This document shows positions 1 to 9,354 of a DNA stretch of 33,356 nt, in pieces. Position 1 is the first letter of the stretch, and each line of letters starts with the position of its first letter. This stretch comes from Tritrichomonas foetus (taxonomy: Eukaryota; Parabasalia; Tritrichomonadida; Tritrichomonadidae), in the NCBI GenBank assembly GCA_001839685.1, contig MLAK01001091.1, forward strand, positions 1 to 33,356, written 5' to 3'. The translations under genes and the position numbers were made by a program. The notes under the pieces are model-generated. The model worked only from the letters and a program-made list of their open reading frames with translations, did no database searches and was not told the DNA's origin.

Positions 1-149
1 CAGTAGCGAAAAATGCCCGAATATATATCTACTATAAACGAGAAAAACCCATCAATTTTGTGTAAAGTTTTTGGTTGAAAGAGAGATTTTCTCTGAAACA
101 AAAAATGTGAAGATCTTTTCCTTTGAAAAAAGTTTTAGAATCTCTCTCT

Positions 150-178
150 CTGTATGTATATATATATGTATATATATA
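150..178. repeat. Simple TA-rich repeat
   Basis: A short run of alternating TA/TG dinucleotides (tatgtatatatatatg type) lies just 3' of the decayed USP-like gene. It is ordinary low-complexity sequence. Confidence 0.6.
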
Positions 179-195
179 ACTGCACTTTTAGTAAT

Positions 196-960
196 TTATA
201 ATGACTCTGTCTGCTCATATAGAGCTATCACACCGCTCCTATTTATATCTACATATTCCTCAATTTGTAAATCTTGTGGTATTTGATCAATGTCGAATAT
301 CAATTCATCATCGCAAATTAACAATTTATCTTAAATCCAGCAGGCTGTTTTAAAATGGGCATTTGAATAATTGGAATCGGCTGTATTTATTATTAAAGAA
401 CGAATAGAATATTCAATACTTCGAATCAAGAAAGTGGGTGGCAAAGGAAAAGATGTTAAATGAAATACCTCACCATCATAACTATGAATTTGGGCAATCA
501 GAATGAAAGATAACTGAACATTCAAAATGGGAAAATTCTCATGACCATATTTGCAATAACATAAGTCTATCGAGTTATTGATTTGATCGATAAATGTTTC
601 ATTATGAATTCCGATTCCAATGGTTAAAATAGAATCAGTTTTTATAGGATTATGACAAACACTTCAAAAACTGGAATTAGTAGCAACCCTTTCGATCTTG
701 AAGCTATTTGGTGGAATTCCACTATATTCCAGAAAATAAATAAGTATACTAAGCGCATCAAATCTATAGTATCCATCCTATATCAACTCTTGGGCCAAAT
801 TTTCAGGTAACTTCACCGAATATTCTGAATTTAATAAGTCACTTAACATTTTATATATTGAAGGCTTTGTGTCTAGATAGTTCTTAATGCTTTCCCAGAA
901 AAATTTAATATGCACTAATGCTTGTATAGGACCGATAATCCAGGATGTTTTGAATTCATT
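196..960 (-). pseudogene. Decayed ubiquitin-specific protease-like (C19) gene
   Basis: One minus-strand frame stays readable for about 255 codons but holds three in-frame stops: TAG at 778-780, TGA at 664-666 and TAA at 331-333, before a final TAA at 196-198. Near its start the residues TSWIIGPIQAL align without gaps to the USP cysteine box (TCYxNSxxQxL), with Ser in place of the catalytic Cys. Further on are paired cysteines (SVCHN, CYCKYG) like the USP zinc-binding fingers. Near the end, NAHFKTACWI followed by a CDDE stretch looks like the catalytic histidine region. In the preceding 180 nt (to about 1140) short USP-like pieces lie in other frames with stops, so the 5' part is more degraded. 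Pseudogene status is seen directly. The USP assignment is by eye and is moderate. No protein can be made from it as it stands. Confidence 0.5.
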
Positions 961-1796
961 TTTAATTCATAAATAATCTATTTAAGGATCAACTGCAGTG
1001 AAGTGAAGTGACTTTTTCCGAGGAGGCCTGAGAATTTGAAAGAAAAGGGTTCCTTTTGGCATTTGACCTGAAGGTCAATTGATTGTCACTATTTAAGATA
1101 TAAGCTTTTTCTCAGAGAAGCCTATACTAAATTGGTTTGCACAAGCAATTTGTCCAGGACAGTGAATTAATTTGGAAATCAGTCAAAAAATGAATATGTG
1201 AAAGACATGATAACTAATATGCTTTCAATCAAACCATATTTTTTATTAAGCAAAACACACTTTTTAGTTAAAAGAAAACAGCTACTTAATGATTTTTAGT
1301 ATATTAGTTATTTTTTGATCAATTTTTTAAAAAAATTATTTCTTAATTATTGATATATTCATCTTAAATAGAATAATTAGTCTATTCCTTTGTTAAATAT
1401 TATTTACAATTATTCATACCCAATTTTATATCACATTTTTATAACCGCAAAACCGTATTCAATTGTTGTGACTGAAGTTGCCCCAGCAAAAATGATGGAA
1501 ACAGAATTTGCAAGAGAAACAGCAATTACCTACACCAAGAAAGCATATAAATAAGGACGGATCAAATAATTATATATTGAAAGGAAGAATATGGCAATGG
1601 CTTTCTGATATAAAATAAAAAATTATTAGATAAAAAATTCAATATAAATGATCTTTGAATTCCTTGATTTCGTCTTATGAACTCTGATTATTCACATCAA
1701 CTTTGTTCCCAAATATAAATAAGAAGAATTAAATGATTTAATTTTCATTTTTTATTAAATGCAGCTGGATATATGCGCATATATGATGTTTCTTTT

Positions 1797-1801
<5 letters not shown>
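961..1801. other. AT-rich intergenic stretch
   Basis: No convincing gene. The first ~180 nt probably hold degraded 5' pieces of the USP-like pseudogene on the minus strand. The rest is very AT-rich. An imperfectly symmetric atatgcgcatat sits at about 1771-1782, next to the long T tract. No RNA gene or terminal inverted repeat was recognised. Confidence 0.5.

Positions 1802-1868
<67 letters not shown>
1802..1868 (-). repeat. 67-nt homopolymer (poly-A on the minus strand)
   Basis: An uninterrupted run of 67 T on the plus strand, which is poly-A in the orientation of the adjacent RRM gene. It starts 36 nt after that gene's TAA stop, which overlaps a TAAA. It is far longer than any other homopolymer in the window (next longest about 13). 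It could be a genomic copy of an mRNA poly(A) tail or a chance or expanded tract. The exact length is uncertain because homopolymers sequence badly. Confidence 0.9.
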
Positions 1869-1869
<1 letters not shown>

Positions 1870-1904
1870 TTCAATTATTTTCTTTATGCCTTGTTTTCCA
1901 TTGT

Positions 1905-4067
1905 TTACTTCAAAGTCTTTGTTGTTTCTTCAAGCCACTGTAACATACGATTTTCATCACGAGCGATTTCATTCACTCCACTTACACAAATCTTTGCAGC
2001 TTCTTCAAGTAACTTTTGTTGAAGCATTGGATCACCGCGCTTTTTAATAAAGTTCCTCATTACTTCACGTGGTCTAAAGTCTTGCCTTGTTTGTGGTTGT
2101 TGTTGATTTTGGTGACCGCGTGAATGAACACCATGTTGAGATTGTGAAGTAGGAAGTTGCTGTTGCTGTTGTTGTTGCTGACGTTGTTGTTCATAAAACA
2201 TTTGTGTATTCGGTGCTGGCATTGAATGTGAACGATCTGGATGGTTTTCACCACGAACACGGAATTCTTGAACAGTAAAGTTCTGTGTGAACTCTGAACT
2301 ATTTGGTGGTGTCTTTAAAGCAACTACAGCATCAGGTGATTCTCTGAAAAGAACAACACCTTTTTGTGTGCTATCATTATTTAATGGGCTATAAAGCACC
2401 ATTGCACTTTCAACAGCACCAATTGATTCGAATTCTTTACGAAGGGTTTCTGGTGTTGTTCCAGTTCCAAGCCCGCTGCAGTATAAAAGTCTTTCACGAA
2501 CATCTTTTGGCATTGGTACTGATGTGAGAATGTGATTGGCGCGCTGCATGATATGAACACCTAAAACATCACAATCTGTACCATGGCTGCGTAAGAAGTT
2601 GACGGCTGAAACAACGCCAGAAGGTGTCATGCATGAGAAGATGATAGTTTTCTTGCCGTCATCACTAGCGAGCCAAATTCCATCAACAGTTGCAACTGGT
2701 GACATCTTCTTGCGGAATGTTTCTGTAGTTTCTGAAGCATCAACGTTGTAGCAAACAACAATTCTTGCTTGTAAATTGTCGCAAAATGCACCAACGATAT
2801 CATTTACTGAAAGTGGTGGATAAACAAATGTATTTGAATGCTTGCAATCAGTGTGTGCACGTTGTGCTTGTGAGTATTCTTCGTATAAAACATAACCAAT
2901 GAATGTTCCTTGTGTTGTTGCAACAATCGAAATAGCAATAACGTTTCCGTGTGCTCTCATTTCTTCTCTAAGTGCAGAAACAGTTGTGTAGCATGGTAAT
3001 TCGTTGACTTGAAGAAGACCAGCACTTGGATGCTCAAGTCGTTTATCGTAGTATGGGAGAACTCTGATTGGTGTAACCTGTGATCCAAAAACAGATCGGT
3101 CTAATGTTTGGATTGCATTATTTCTAGCTTCTTCAGATTCGTACTGTGCAACACCGATCCAGTAGCCTCCACTGCGTTGACGAAGTTCAAGTGATGTGAC
3201 TTTTCCGACTGTTTCAAGATGTGCTCTTATTTCTTCTTCTGATGTCGAATAAAGATCCGAGAAGAACACACGCTGGGATTCAACTATACCGATAATTGTC
3301 TGTTGGATTTCCTTCCTGACGCTTGTTGTAACAGTCAACTTCGGGTTGTTGAATTCCGCGTTTGCACGAGAAACGGATGCCTGATTCTCGAAGAAAACAA
3401 CACCATAGCTTTCAATAACTTTGGTGCTGCATATTTCTCCGTACTCAGCAAACATCGATTTCAGATTTTCTGGAGTGATGAGCTCTGGTGGGCCGCTAAC
3501 GCAAATGACGGTTGGTGGAAGCTTCAAAATGATGTCCTGGCGCTTGTCGATCGGTTTGTAGAAATCGACTGTGATTGTCTGGCCGGCGATCATTGCGCTT
3601 TGAAGTGCCTCATGGGCGGCTTTTGCATCATCAGCATTCTCGAATTGGACACTTCCTACTCCAGTTGATTCACCTCTGATATTTCGATGGATTGAGCAAT
3701 TGACAACTGGGCCGTATGCTTCGAGGGCTTCGTGCAATTGTGATTCATCAACTGATGTTGGAAGGTTTGTGATAACGAGTTTCGAGTCTGGCGCATATTC
3801 TTTGGGCTTATATTCATACCAGCTGATTTGAATTGTTTGACCATTGATTTTTGTGTAGTTGCATTCACGAATAGCATTGGCAGCTTCTTCATGTGTGGCA
3901 AAAGTAACAAAGGCATTTGAAGACATTGAAAATATTCTCGTGGTAACTCTTGTAATTGTGCCATACGGTGAGAGAAGTTGATGTATCATATCTTCTGTCG
4001 AATTGCGGGGTAAGTGCCCAACATAGATTGTGTTTTCCTGTGAGCGGTCTTGAGATGAAGCAGACAT
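1905..4067 (-). CDS. Multi-RRM RNA-binding protein, PABP-like, Q-rich C-terminus
   Basis: A 720-residue protein made almost entirely of RNA recognition motifs. Clear RRM cores lie at about 13-85 (IYVGHLP...NAFVTF), 96-170 (LVITNLP...GVGSVQF), 265-337 (RVFFSDLY...WIGVAQY), 350-420 (LLQVNELP...FIGYVLY) and 525-605 (LLYCSGL...KGVVLF). Weaker ones lie at 186-245 and 434-505. A glutamine-rich linker (about 625-670) precedes a charged helical C-terminus. The array suggests a poly(A)-binding or hnRNP-type mRNA-binding protein, but a canonical PABC peptide-binding domain is not evident. The start is the ATG of MSASSQ; the frame is open 18 codons upstream only from a TTG. The TAA stop overlaps TAAA, then 36 nt, then a 67-nt poly(A) tract. 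The gene is intronless and intact. Domain assignment is strong; exact role unknown. Confidence 0.85.
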   Translation of the reverse strand: MSASSQDRSQENTIYVGHLPRNSTEDMIHQLLSPYGTITRVTTRIFSMSSNAFVTFATHEEAANAIRECNYTKINGQTIQISWYEYKPKEYAPDSKLVITNLPTSVDESQLHEALEAYGPVVNCSIHRNIRGESTGVGSVQFENADDAKAAHEALQSAMIAGQTITVDFYKPIDKRQDIILKLPPTVICVSGPPELITPENLKSMFAEYGEICSTKVIESYGVVFFENQASVSRANAEFNNPKLTVTTSVRKEIQQTIIGIVESQRVFFSDLYSTSEEEIRAHLETVGKVTSLELRQRSGGYWIGVAQYESEEARNNAIQTLDRSVFGSQVTPIRVLPYYDKRLEHPSAGLLQVNELPCYTTVSALREEMRAHGNVIAISIVATTQGTFIGYVLYEEYSQAQRAHTDCKHSNTFVYPPLSVNDIVGAFCDNLQARIVVCYNVDASETTETFRKKMSPVATVDGIWLASDDGKKTIIFSCMTPSGVVSAVNFLRSHGTDCDVLGVHIMQRANHILTSVPMPKDVRERLLYCSGLGTGTTPETLRKEFESIGAVESAMVLYSPLNNDSTQKGVVLFRESPDAVVALKTPPNSSEFTQNFTVQEFRVRGENHPDRSHSMPAPNTQMFYEQQRQQQQQQQQLPTSQSQHGVHSRGHQNQQQPQTRQDFRPREVMRNFIKKRGDPMLQQKLLEEAAKICVSGVNEIARDENRMLQWLEETTKTLK

Positions 4068-4470
4068 ATCGATAAGGTGTGGTCCGGATTCAAAAAGGCT
4101 GACAAAGCCAGTCAATTTCAAACCTATAAGTTTTTTTCTATGGTATTCAAAAACTGGTCAATGACTATATTAGATAATTCTATAATAAAAATGATGTATA
4201 GATTGAAGTGGACATATTCCATGATAACTTTTTAATTTGGTATTTGGTCTAATGTCCTAGGAATAGTTTGAACATATATTTGGTCTGGCCATTTTACTCA
4301 TTGGCACAAGATTCGGAATCGTAGTTATTAAAGAATAATATTATTATATATAAATTAATCTATTAATAAACAATTATAGTTCATATCTATGTTAACTTTT
4401 GATTCTAAAAAACAAATCGACAACAATAATAATATAATAAAAAGAAAATTTTCATAAGATAATTATTTTA
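4068..4470. other. Intergenic region between RRM and LRR genes
   Basis: AT-rich spacer between two genes on the same (minus) strand. It must hold the 3' end of the upstream LRR gene and the promoter of the RRM gene. No distinctive element was recognised beyond AT-rich runs. The TGA stop of the LRR gene is followed at once by TAAAA, a poly(A)-signal-like sequence. Confidence 0.5.
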
Positions 4471-7400
4471 TCATACATTAACAAGCTGATCTGCCATAAA
4501 ATTGTCTCGAAAATCTTTCCAAAATGTATTCGAATCGTGTGTTTCATTCAATTTTGGAAATTCCCACTTTGGTTTCTCATAATTCACTGGTACTTCCATA
4601 TTTTCTTGTGAATCGGATTCACTTTCTGCATTTTTATTTTTATTTCTGATTGGACTTTTCTTTTTTGGACTACCTGTTGGAGAATTTTGTCTCTTTGTTC
4701 TTTTTGGTGTATTGCTTCCACTTCCTCTTTGATGTGGTGATTTTTCTTTAGGTGAACGTGGTTTCTTCGGTGTGGAAATTTTCTCATTACCATTTCCACG
4801 TTCATCATGATGTTGATTTTCATGTTCATTGAATATTTCTTTATTTGATGCAGGTGAGTTAATTTTTCGCTTTGGCGATGTTTTCTTCTTTGGACTAGTT
4901 TTTCCTTTTGGTTTAGTTTCTTCAGAATCGCTTCCAAAAATGAGTGGAGGTGGTGGCCGTGTGATTCTCTTATATTCATAGTGATCATCTTTAGAATTAT
5001 CCTCACTTGATTCATTTAATTCGTCTTTATTTTTCGGTGATCGCTTATTGGATGTAGGTCGTTTCTTTGAAGGAGATTTATGAATATGCTTCCTTGCTGG
5101 TGATCGGCCACTGTTTTCTTCGCTATCTTGAAGTTGGTCAATTTCAACACCTCTACTTCGTTTTGGTGATTCACCAAATGGATTTGCTTTTAATGTTCGG
5201 GGAGAAATTGCACCTTTTGGTGAAGTTGCTCTCATTACAATCACCTGTTCGGGTTTCTTTGGCTTTTCAATTGGAGAAGGTAATCTTTCTGTTTGTGACG
5301 ATGGTTTAAGTGGGGATGATCTTGGCGATTTTGGAGATGATGGGCGTTTAGGTGACTTCTTTTTGGGAATTACGGCTCTTCTTGGTGAATTCGTGAAATC
5401 TAATGGTGTAATTTCTGATGATCTTGGAGTGACTTTTCGTTTTGGTGAATTTAATGGAGAATTCCTTGGGAATGGGCTTTGACCTGGTTTACCTGCAGGA
5501 CTTTGGAGTTGTGAAGCTGGATAAGGATTAGCTGGTGTTGATTTCGGTGATAATGGTGGGAGTTCTGTGATTAAAGGTCGTTTGGTATGAATTTCATCAA
5601 TTTGTGCTTTCTTTAAGTAATTTGGAAAGTCATCAATGAAATAATATCTAAATACTCTGAATGGCTGTAAAAAGAATGAATGTTGTTTTTCATCGATAAG
5701 AAATAGTTTACGAAGATTGACTGCTTCATCCTTTGAGATCAATTTTTTCTTAACTAGCAATTCAACATCATTGTGAGGAAATGATAAGCACAGATGATCT
5801 TTTAATTTGGCTGCTGTATGAAGTAATTCAATGAATGACTCAGGATTAGTTGGATGAGTTCCATCAATGGCTAGTTTTTTCAGTGGTGACCAACTTGATA
5901 AAAATGAATTAATTTGTTTTATTCCATTATCACCACATTTGGTATATGTTAGATCCAAAAATTGAAGTGATGTTGAAGATTGCACCATTTTTAATAACGT
6001 ATTTAAATTATTTCCAATGTAGTGTTTACTGTTTCCACGCAAACTTAATTTGGAAAGAGATTGAGTACTTTCAACAAATAATGCTAAAGAAATGAGTGAG
6101 TCACCGGCGGCTGCACTTTTTATACAATAGTTTAAGGAAAGTGAATCGAAAAATGGGTTTTTCAATAAAAATGTGAAGAATTTAGGGTGGATTGGGTTAT
6201 TATCCCAAACAAGAGATACTAATGAACGAAATTCGCAATGGTGCAAATAAGAGAAAATAGAGTTCCATTCATCGTTTGCAGTAGTTATTGAAGCAATTGA
6301 TAGCTTCAATCCATTTTGGAATTTGCTGAAAATGAATTCTAAGAATGGAATAGTGCATCTTGACGAAAATGAAATGTTATTAACCATTAAATTATTGAAA
6401 TATTCGGGCATATCAACATTTAATTCATAAAACTCATTCAAATCTATTGGTTCGGAACAACGATTAAAACTTAAGTCTAAAACACGGAGATTTGTCAAAT
6501 AAGAAATACTGAAAAGCACGTCTTTGACATCAATTCCACAATTTGCTAAACAAAGCATTTTTATTTTTGAAAGGCGCGGTAAAAGCTTTGAAAGATCAAG
6601 ATTTGAAGTACCTGAAAGATTTAAACAATAAACAGATTCAAATAATTTGGTGGAAAGAAAAGCTTTGTAAAAATATGGCATTGTTGATGGTTGAATTGCA
6701 CGATGAAATTCAATGGATTTCATTTCTGTTTGGCTGATCATATCTTCAAGAGAGTCGAGATGGTCTTCATTGAATTCTGAATTGACAAAACTTAATCCAA
6801 ATAATCTCGAATCTCGATTTTCTTTCAAAGCATTCAAAAAATCGAAAAATTCATCACTGGCTTCACCTTGGACAGAAATATGCTTTAAATAAAACTCATT
6901 TCTTGCTAAATGTGTAAGAAGTTGGAAATTATTAATTTCAGATGAATTTCTATGATTCAAACCAGAATTTTTATCTTTCTGAAGACTTGGTGAAGAACTT
7001 CGGTTATCAATAATGGGAAAAGATAAGCTTTTAATGCGGGGACAAAGTGGCAGCACTTTAATAAATTCCGGAATGAAATTTTTTTGATCTTGAAAAATTG
7101 AAGTTGAAACATAAGGTTGTCCGTATATTAAAATACTTTCAAGGGCAAGAAAATTCTCTTTAATTGGGTTAACACAAATATTGCTTAAACGATAAAGAGC
7201 ACCTGTTCCATTATGTCTTTGTTGAGAAACTCTGAAATTATCAATCAATATTTTCCGTTGCTCATTGAGAGACATGACATGCTGGATGATATCGTAAAGG
7301 TGATGTAAAAGTTGAGGCGAATCCATTTTGAGTGACGTTTCGAAGGTATAATTCATTTTCGGAAAAATGAGAGAAATTATCGTATGGTCGTTTTTGCTTT

Positions 7401-7623
7401 CGGTTTTTCCACTGTTGTCAATTTTAACACCCATCATTTCATAAATTGGAAGAACATTTTTGATTTTCGAGCCGTTGGATTTGAAAATATATATTTTGGA
7501 ATCTGTCAAAACTAAAATATCGGTGGCTTTTAAAAAGCCAGTTTCCTTTACTGAAGTGGAATATATGGTCGGTTCATTGCGGGATTTTATTGTTTCATTG
7601 GCGCGCCGAATTGATGCATCCAT
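4471..7623 (-). CDS. CARMIL-like PH/LRR protein with basic SP-rich tail
   Basis: A 1050-residue protein beginning at ATG. Residues about 1-120 look like a PH-type fold (TGFLKATDILVLTDSKIYIF, then strands and a helix). About 140-660 is a leucine-rich solenoid of ribonuclease-inhibitor/CARMIL type (for example LRVLDLSFNR, LQFLDLTYTKCGDNGI). About 690-1010 is a disordered, strongly basic tail with some thirty S/T-P sites, many SPKK- or SPKR-like. The last ~35 residues (KPKWEFPKLNE onward) look like a separate conserved end. PH plus LRR is the layout of CARMIL proteins, which control actin capping protein at membranes, and trichomonads have many such genes. The tail lacks an obvious capping-protein-interaction motif. 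SPKK-type repeats could bind DNA or microtubules or be CDK sites. A CCGTTAA element lies 19-25 nt upstream of the ATG. Family call good; function inferred. Confidence 0.75.
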   Translation of the reverse strand: MDASIRRANETIKSRNEPTIYSTSVKETGFLKATDILVLTDSKIYIFKSNGSKIKNVLPIYEMMGVKIDNSGKTESKNDHTIISLIFPKMNYTFETSLKMDSPQLLHHLYDIIQHVMSLNEQRKILIDNFRVSQQRHNGTGALYRLSNICVNPIKENFLALESILIYGQPYVSTSIFQDQKNFIPEFIKVLPLCPRIKSLSFPIIDNRSSSPSLQKDKNSGLNHRNSSEINNFQLLTHLARNEFYLKHISVQGEASDEFFDFLNALKENRDSRLFGLSFVNSEFNEDHLDSLEDMISQTEMKSIEFHRAIQPSTMPYFYKAFLSTKLFESVYCLNLSGTSNLDLSKLLPRLSKIKMLCLANCGIDVKDVLFSISYLTNLRVLDLSFNRCSEPIDLNEFYELNVDMPEYFNNLMVNNISFSSRCTIPFLEFIFSKFQNGLKLSIASITTANDEWNSIFSYLHHCEFRSLVSLVWDNNPIHPKFFTFLLKNPFFDSLSLNYCIKSAAAGDSLISLALFVESTQSLSKLSLRGNSKHYIGNNLNTLLKMVQSSTSLQFLDLTYTKCGDNGIKQINSFLSSWSPLKKLAIDGTHPTNPESFIELLHTAAKLKDHLCLSFPHNDVELLVKKKLISKDEAVNLRKLFLIDEKQHSFFLQPFRVFRYYFIDDFPNYLKKAQIDEIHTKRPLITELPPLSPKSTPANPYPASQLQSPAGKPGQSPFPRNSPLNSPKRKVTPRSSEITPLDFTNSPRRAVIPKKKSPKRPSSPKSPRSSPLKPSSQTERLPSPIEKPKKPEQVIVMRATSPKGAISPRTLKANPFGESPKRSRGVEIDQLQDSEENSGRSPARKHIHKSPSKKRPTSNKRSPKNKDELNESSEDNSKDDHYEYKRITRPPPPLIFGSDSEETKPKGKTSPKKKTSPKRKINSPASNKEIFNEHENQHHDERGNGNEKISTPKKPRSPKEKSPHQRGSGSNTPKRTKRQNSPTGSPKKKSPIRNKNKNAESESDSQENMEVPVNYEKPKWEFPKLNETHDSNTFWKDFRDNFMADQLVNV

Positions 7624-7641
7624 TTCACTTTTTCTTTTACT

Positions 7642-7648
7642 TTAACGG
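7642..7648 (-). promoter_or_regulatory. Myb-type AACGG element upstream of the PH/LRR gene
   Basis: CCGTTAA on the coding strand, 19 nt before the ATG. The same core in either orientation occurs 12-14 nt before the CFAP70-like and CXC genes, so it may be a core promoter element. Confidence 0.35.
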
Positions 7649-7649
7649 T

Positions 7650-8207
7650 CAAAAATGTTTATCGTCATAAAAAAAAGTCATTTCGATATTTTCTTAGATA
7701 ACGTGAAATTGTAAAGCTATATACAAATTCTTTTGAGTTTTTACATATTTACATGGAAATTTGTTGTTTATTTAACGCATATCAACATAATAGCCATTTT
7801 GTTTAAAGAGATAAAAAACCAAACACAACGTATAAAGATCGCCTTTTGACCCAAGATTGATCTCATTTTTTTATATGATGTGCAGGTAACTTTCACTAGA
7901 ATAAATATGCTATTTTTAAGGAATTTCTACCAAGCATTTTCGAAAAAAGCCCTTTTTTATTCGAAAAATTGAAATTGTAAAAAGTGTTTTTCAGAAAGCT
8001 CCACTAGAGTTTTTTAAAAAATTAATTTATTTTTTATATTCATATTATAAAGCTAATAACATAGTAATATTATTTTAACAATAAAGCGAATTTTCAAAAA
8101 TGATGTTGTTTTTTTAGAAGAATTGAATACGTATTCAAAAAGTTAGAATTCTAATATTGAATTTTACTTATTCCATTATTCAGTATTGTTTGTGATAATT
8201 AAAAGTA
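7650..8207. other. AT-rich intergenic stretch with one copy of a 26-bp repeat
   Basis: No gene seen. The only structure noted is a 26-bp segment at 7824-7849 that recurs exactly at 8740-8765. The rest is AT-rich sequence downstream of the truncated USP fragment and upstream of the PH/LRR gene. Confidence 0.5.
7824..7849. repeat. 26-bp exact direct repeat, copy A
   Basis: Identical to 8740-8765 over 26 bases (begins cacaacgtataaag, ends gccttttga). Copy B lies inside the USP-derived frame and overlaps the edge of the mobile-element repeat by 7 bases. The two copies bracket the USP fragment, which suggests a local duplication, or a deletion or template-switch scar. The flanks on either side do not match. 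Confidence 0.8.
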
Positions 8208-8758
8208 TCATTCAAGAAGATATATTAGAGCATCAATAGCTTCCGATTTTAGGTATTTCTGGAGGTTTACAATCGATTGCATTCCAGAATCATTATATTC
8301 CATCCACATTTTTTCTCTTAAAATCACTTTGTAATGGAAATTTGAATAGAGTAATATACCAAATAAATGATATTTATTCAAATTCCATCTCAAAATATTG
8401 TAGGGTTTTATCTTTGGAATTCCAGATCCAACTCTTCACGAAGAACTAAAAAATAAGGCATTCGAGCAATCATATCGATTGTTCGAACTGATGTCTGCTG
8501 TAGGCAATGTTCACAGGAATAATTCAAAAGAATATCAGGTTGAAAGTAATCTTTCAATGCTTCTTCAATAGTTTCACTTGAATCGACTGATATCGTCAAT
8601 GAGGTGAAATCATTGTTCGTAGTTTGAATAAAGCCGCATTGGCATGTTTTTACATTTTCACTTTTTCCAAAAAACAATAAATCAAAATTTAAATTATCAT
8701 AATTAACAAGAGTTTTTGTTAGTCTTCTTATCATAAAATCACAACGTATAAAGATCGC
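8208..8758 (-). pseudogene. 3' fragment of a ubiquitin-specific protease (C19) gene
   Basis: Two minus-strand frames together give the C-terminal half of a USP. The first (about 8408-8758) has the fingers: FFGKSENVKTCQCG, then an acidic helix, then YSCEHCLQQ (CxC...CxxC zinc ligands) and MPYFLVLRE, the usual strand before the last part. The second (8208-8407, shifted by one frame near 8405) continues with KYHLFGILLYSNFHYKV and WMEYNDSGMQSI, the histidine box and the following (W/Y)xxxND motif. The cysteine box and the whole 5' half are absent. The homology ends where the mobile-element repeat begins (8759). A frameshift plus loss of the nucleophile domain make a working enzyme very unlikely. 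The residues around the histidine are also shortened. USP identity is fairly secure from the combined motifs. Confidence 0.65.
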
Positions 8759-8765
8759 CTTTTGA
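8740..8765. repeat. 26-bp exact direct repeat, copy B
   Basis: Second copy of the 26-base segment found at 7824-7849. On the minus strand it reads within the USP-side frame (about KAIFIRC), at the junction with the ~595-nt mobile-element repeat. Confidence 0.8.
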
Positions 8766-9353
8766 ATTCGAGCCGATAGAAAATGTAATAATTTTTGTAG
8801 AATAGAATATAAGAGGTAAATATAAAAAAAATGCCACTGAGAGCAAGAAATTCTATCATTTTTTTTGATGATTAATTTTATAAAACGCAACTTTTTCAAT
8901 ACATATTCAGTCGATATTTCAATGAAAAAAAACTTATTTTCATGAAAATTTTTATATTCTTTAAAAGGCTAAAATGTCATATTAATGAAGAATTTCCATT
9001 TGAAAATAAATACACATATATGTTACAATATTTTTCTTTAATAAATATGTGTCAATCAAGAATTACAATTTTTTTTAGGAATATTTATAAAAAAGTATTA
9101 GCATCAAAAAAATGTCATTGATATATTTTAAATTATATATAGTTACATCCACATAAAAAATTAATAAAAAATATCTATTAGATTTTGTTTAAATGCAAAA
9201 AATTACAAAAACTCTTTGGTGTGCAGAACGGCCTATTCATTTTTTTCTTAATTTTACTAGATAAAAGTGAATTGTATCAAAAATAATTAGGATTTGGGGT
9301 TATAGATCCTGAAAAATTGAAAAACCACGGTTTTAGAAATTATTATTTTTTCT
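8759..9353 (-). repeat. ~595-nt direct repeat, copy 2 (mobile-element derived)
   Basis: About 97% identical to 10667-11260 by eye, with roughly 18 differences including several homopolymer-length changes. It begins at the edge of the USP fragment and stops exactly at the ambiguous base 9354. In the element's orientation it holds AT-rich non-coding sequence followed by the same hydrophobic open stretch that precedes the transposase in copy 1. Compensating single-base indels in A and T runs put the middle of that stretch in different frames in the two copies, so it is probably not real coding sequence. Confidence 0.85.
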
Positions 9354-9354
9354 N
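9354..9354. other. Ambiguous base (N), probable assembly join
   Basis: The only N in the window. It separates the transposase body from repeat copy 2 at the exact point where similarity to copy 1 ends, so the two sides may not be adjacent in the genome. Confidence 0.85.

Noticed and set aside
196..960. Stop-codon reassignment to rescue the readable frame
   Set aside because: The frame contains TAG, TGA and TAA, while all three act as normal terminators of intact genes in this window; decay is simpler.
1759..2022. Open frame across the T tract giving a poly-Phe protein
   Set aside because: It is only the translation of the homopolymer and the antisense of the RRM gene.
4068..4121. 18-codon upstream extension of the RRM protein
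   Set aside because: It starts at TTG; the first ATG gives a normal RRM-protein start.
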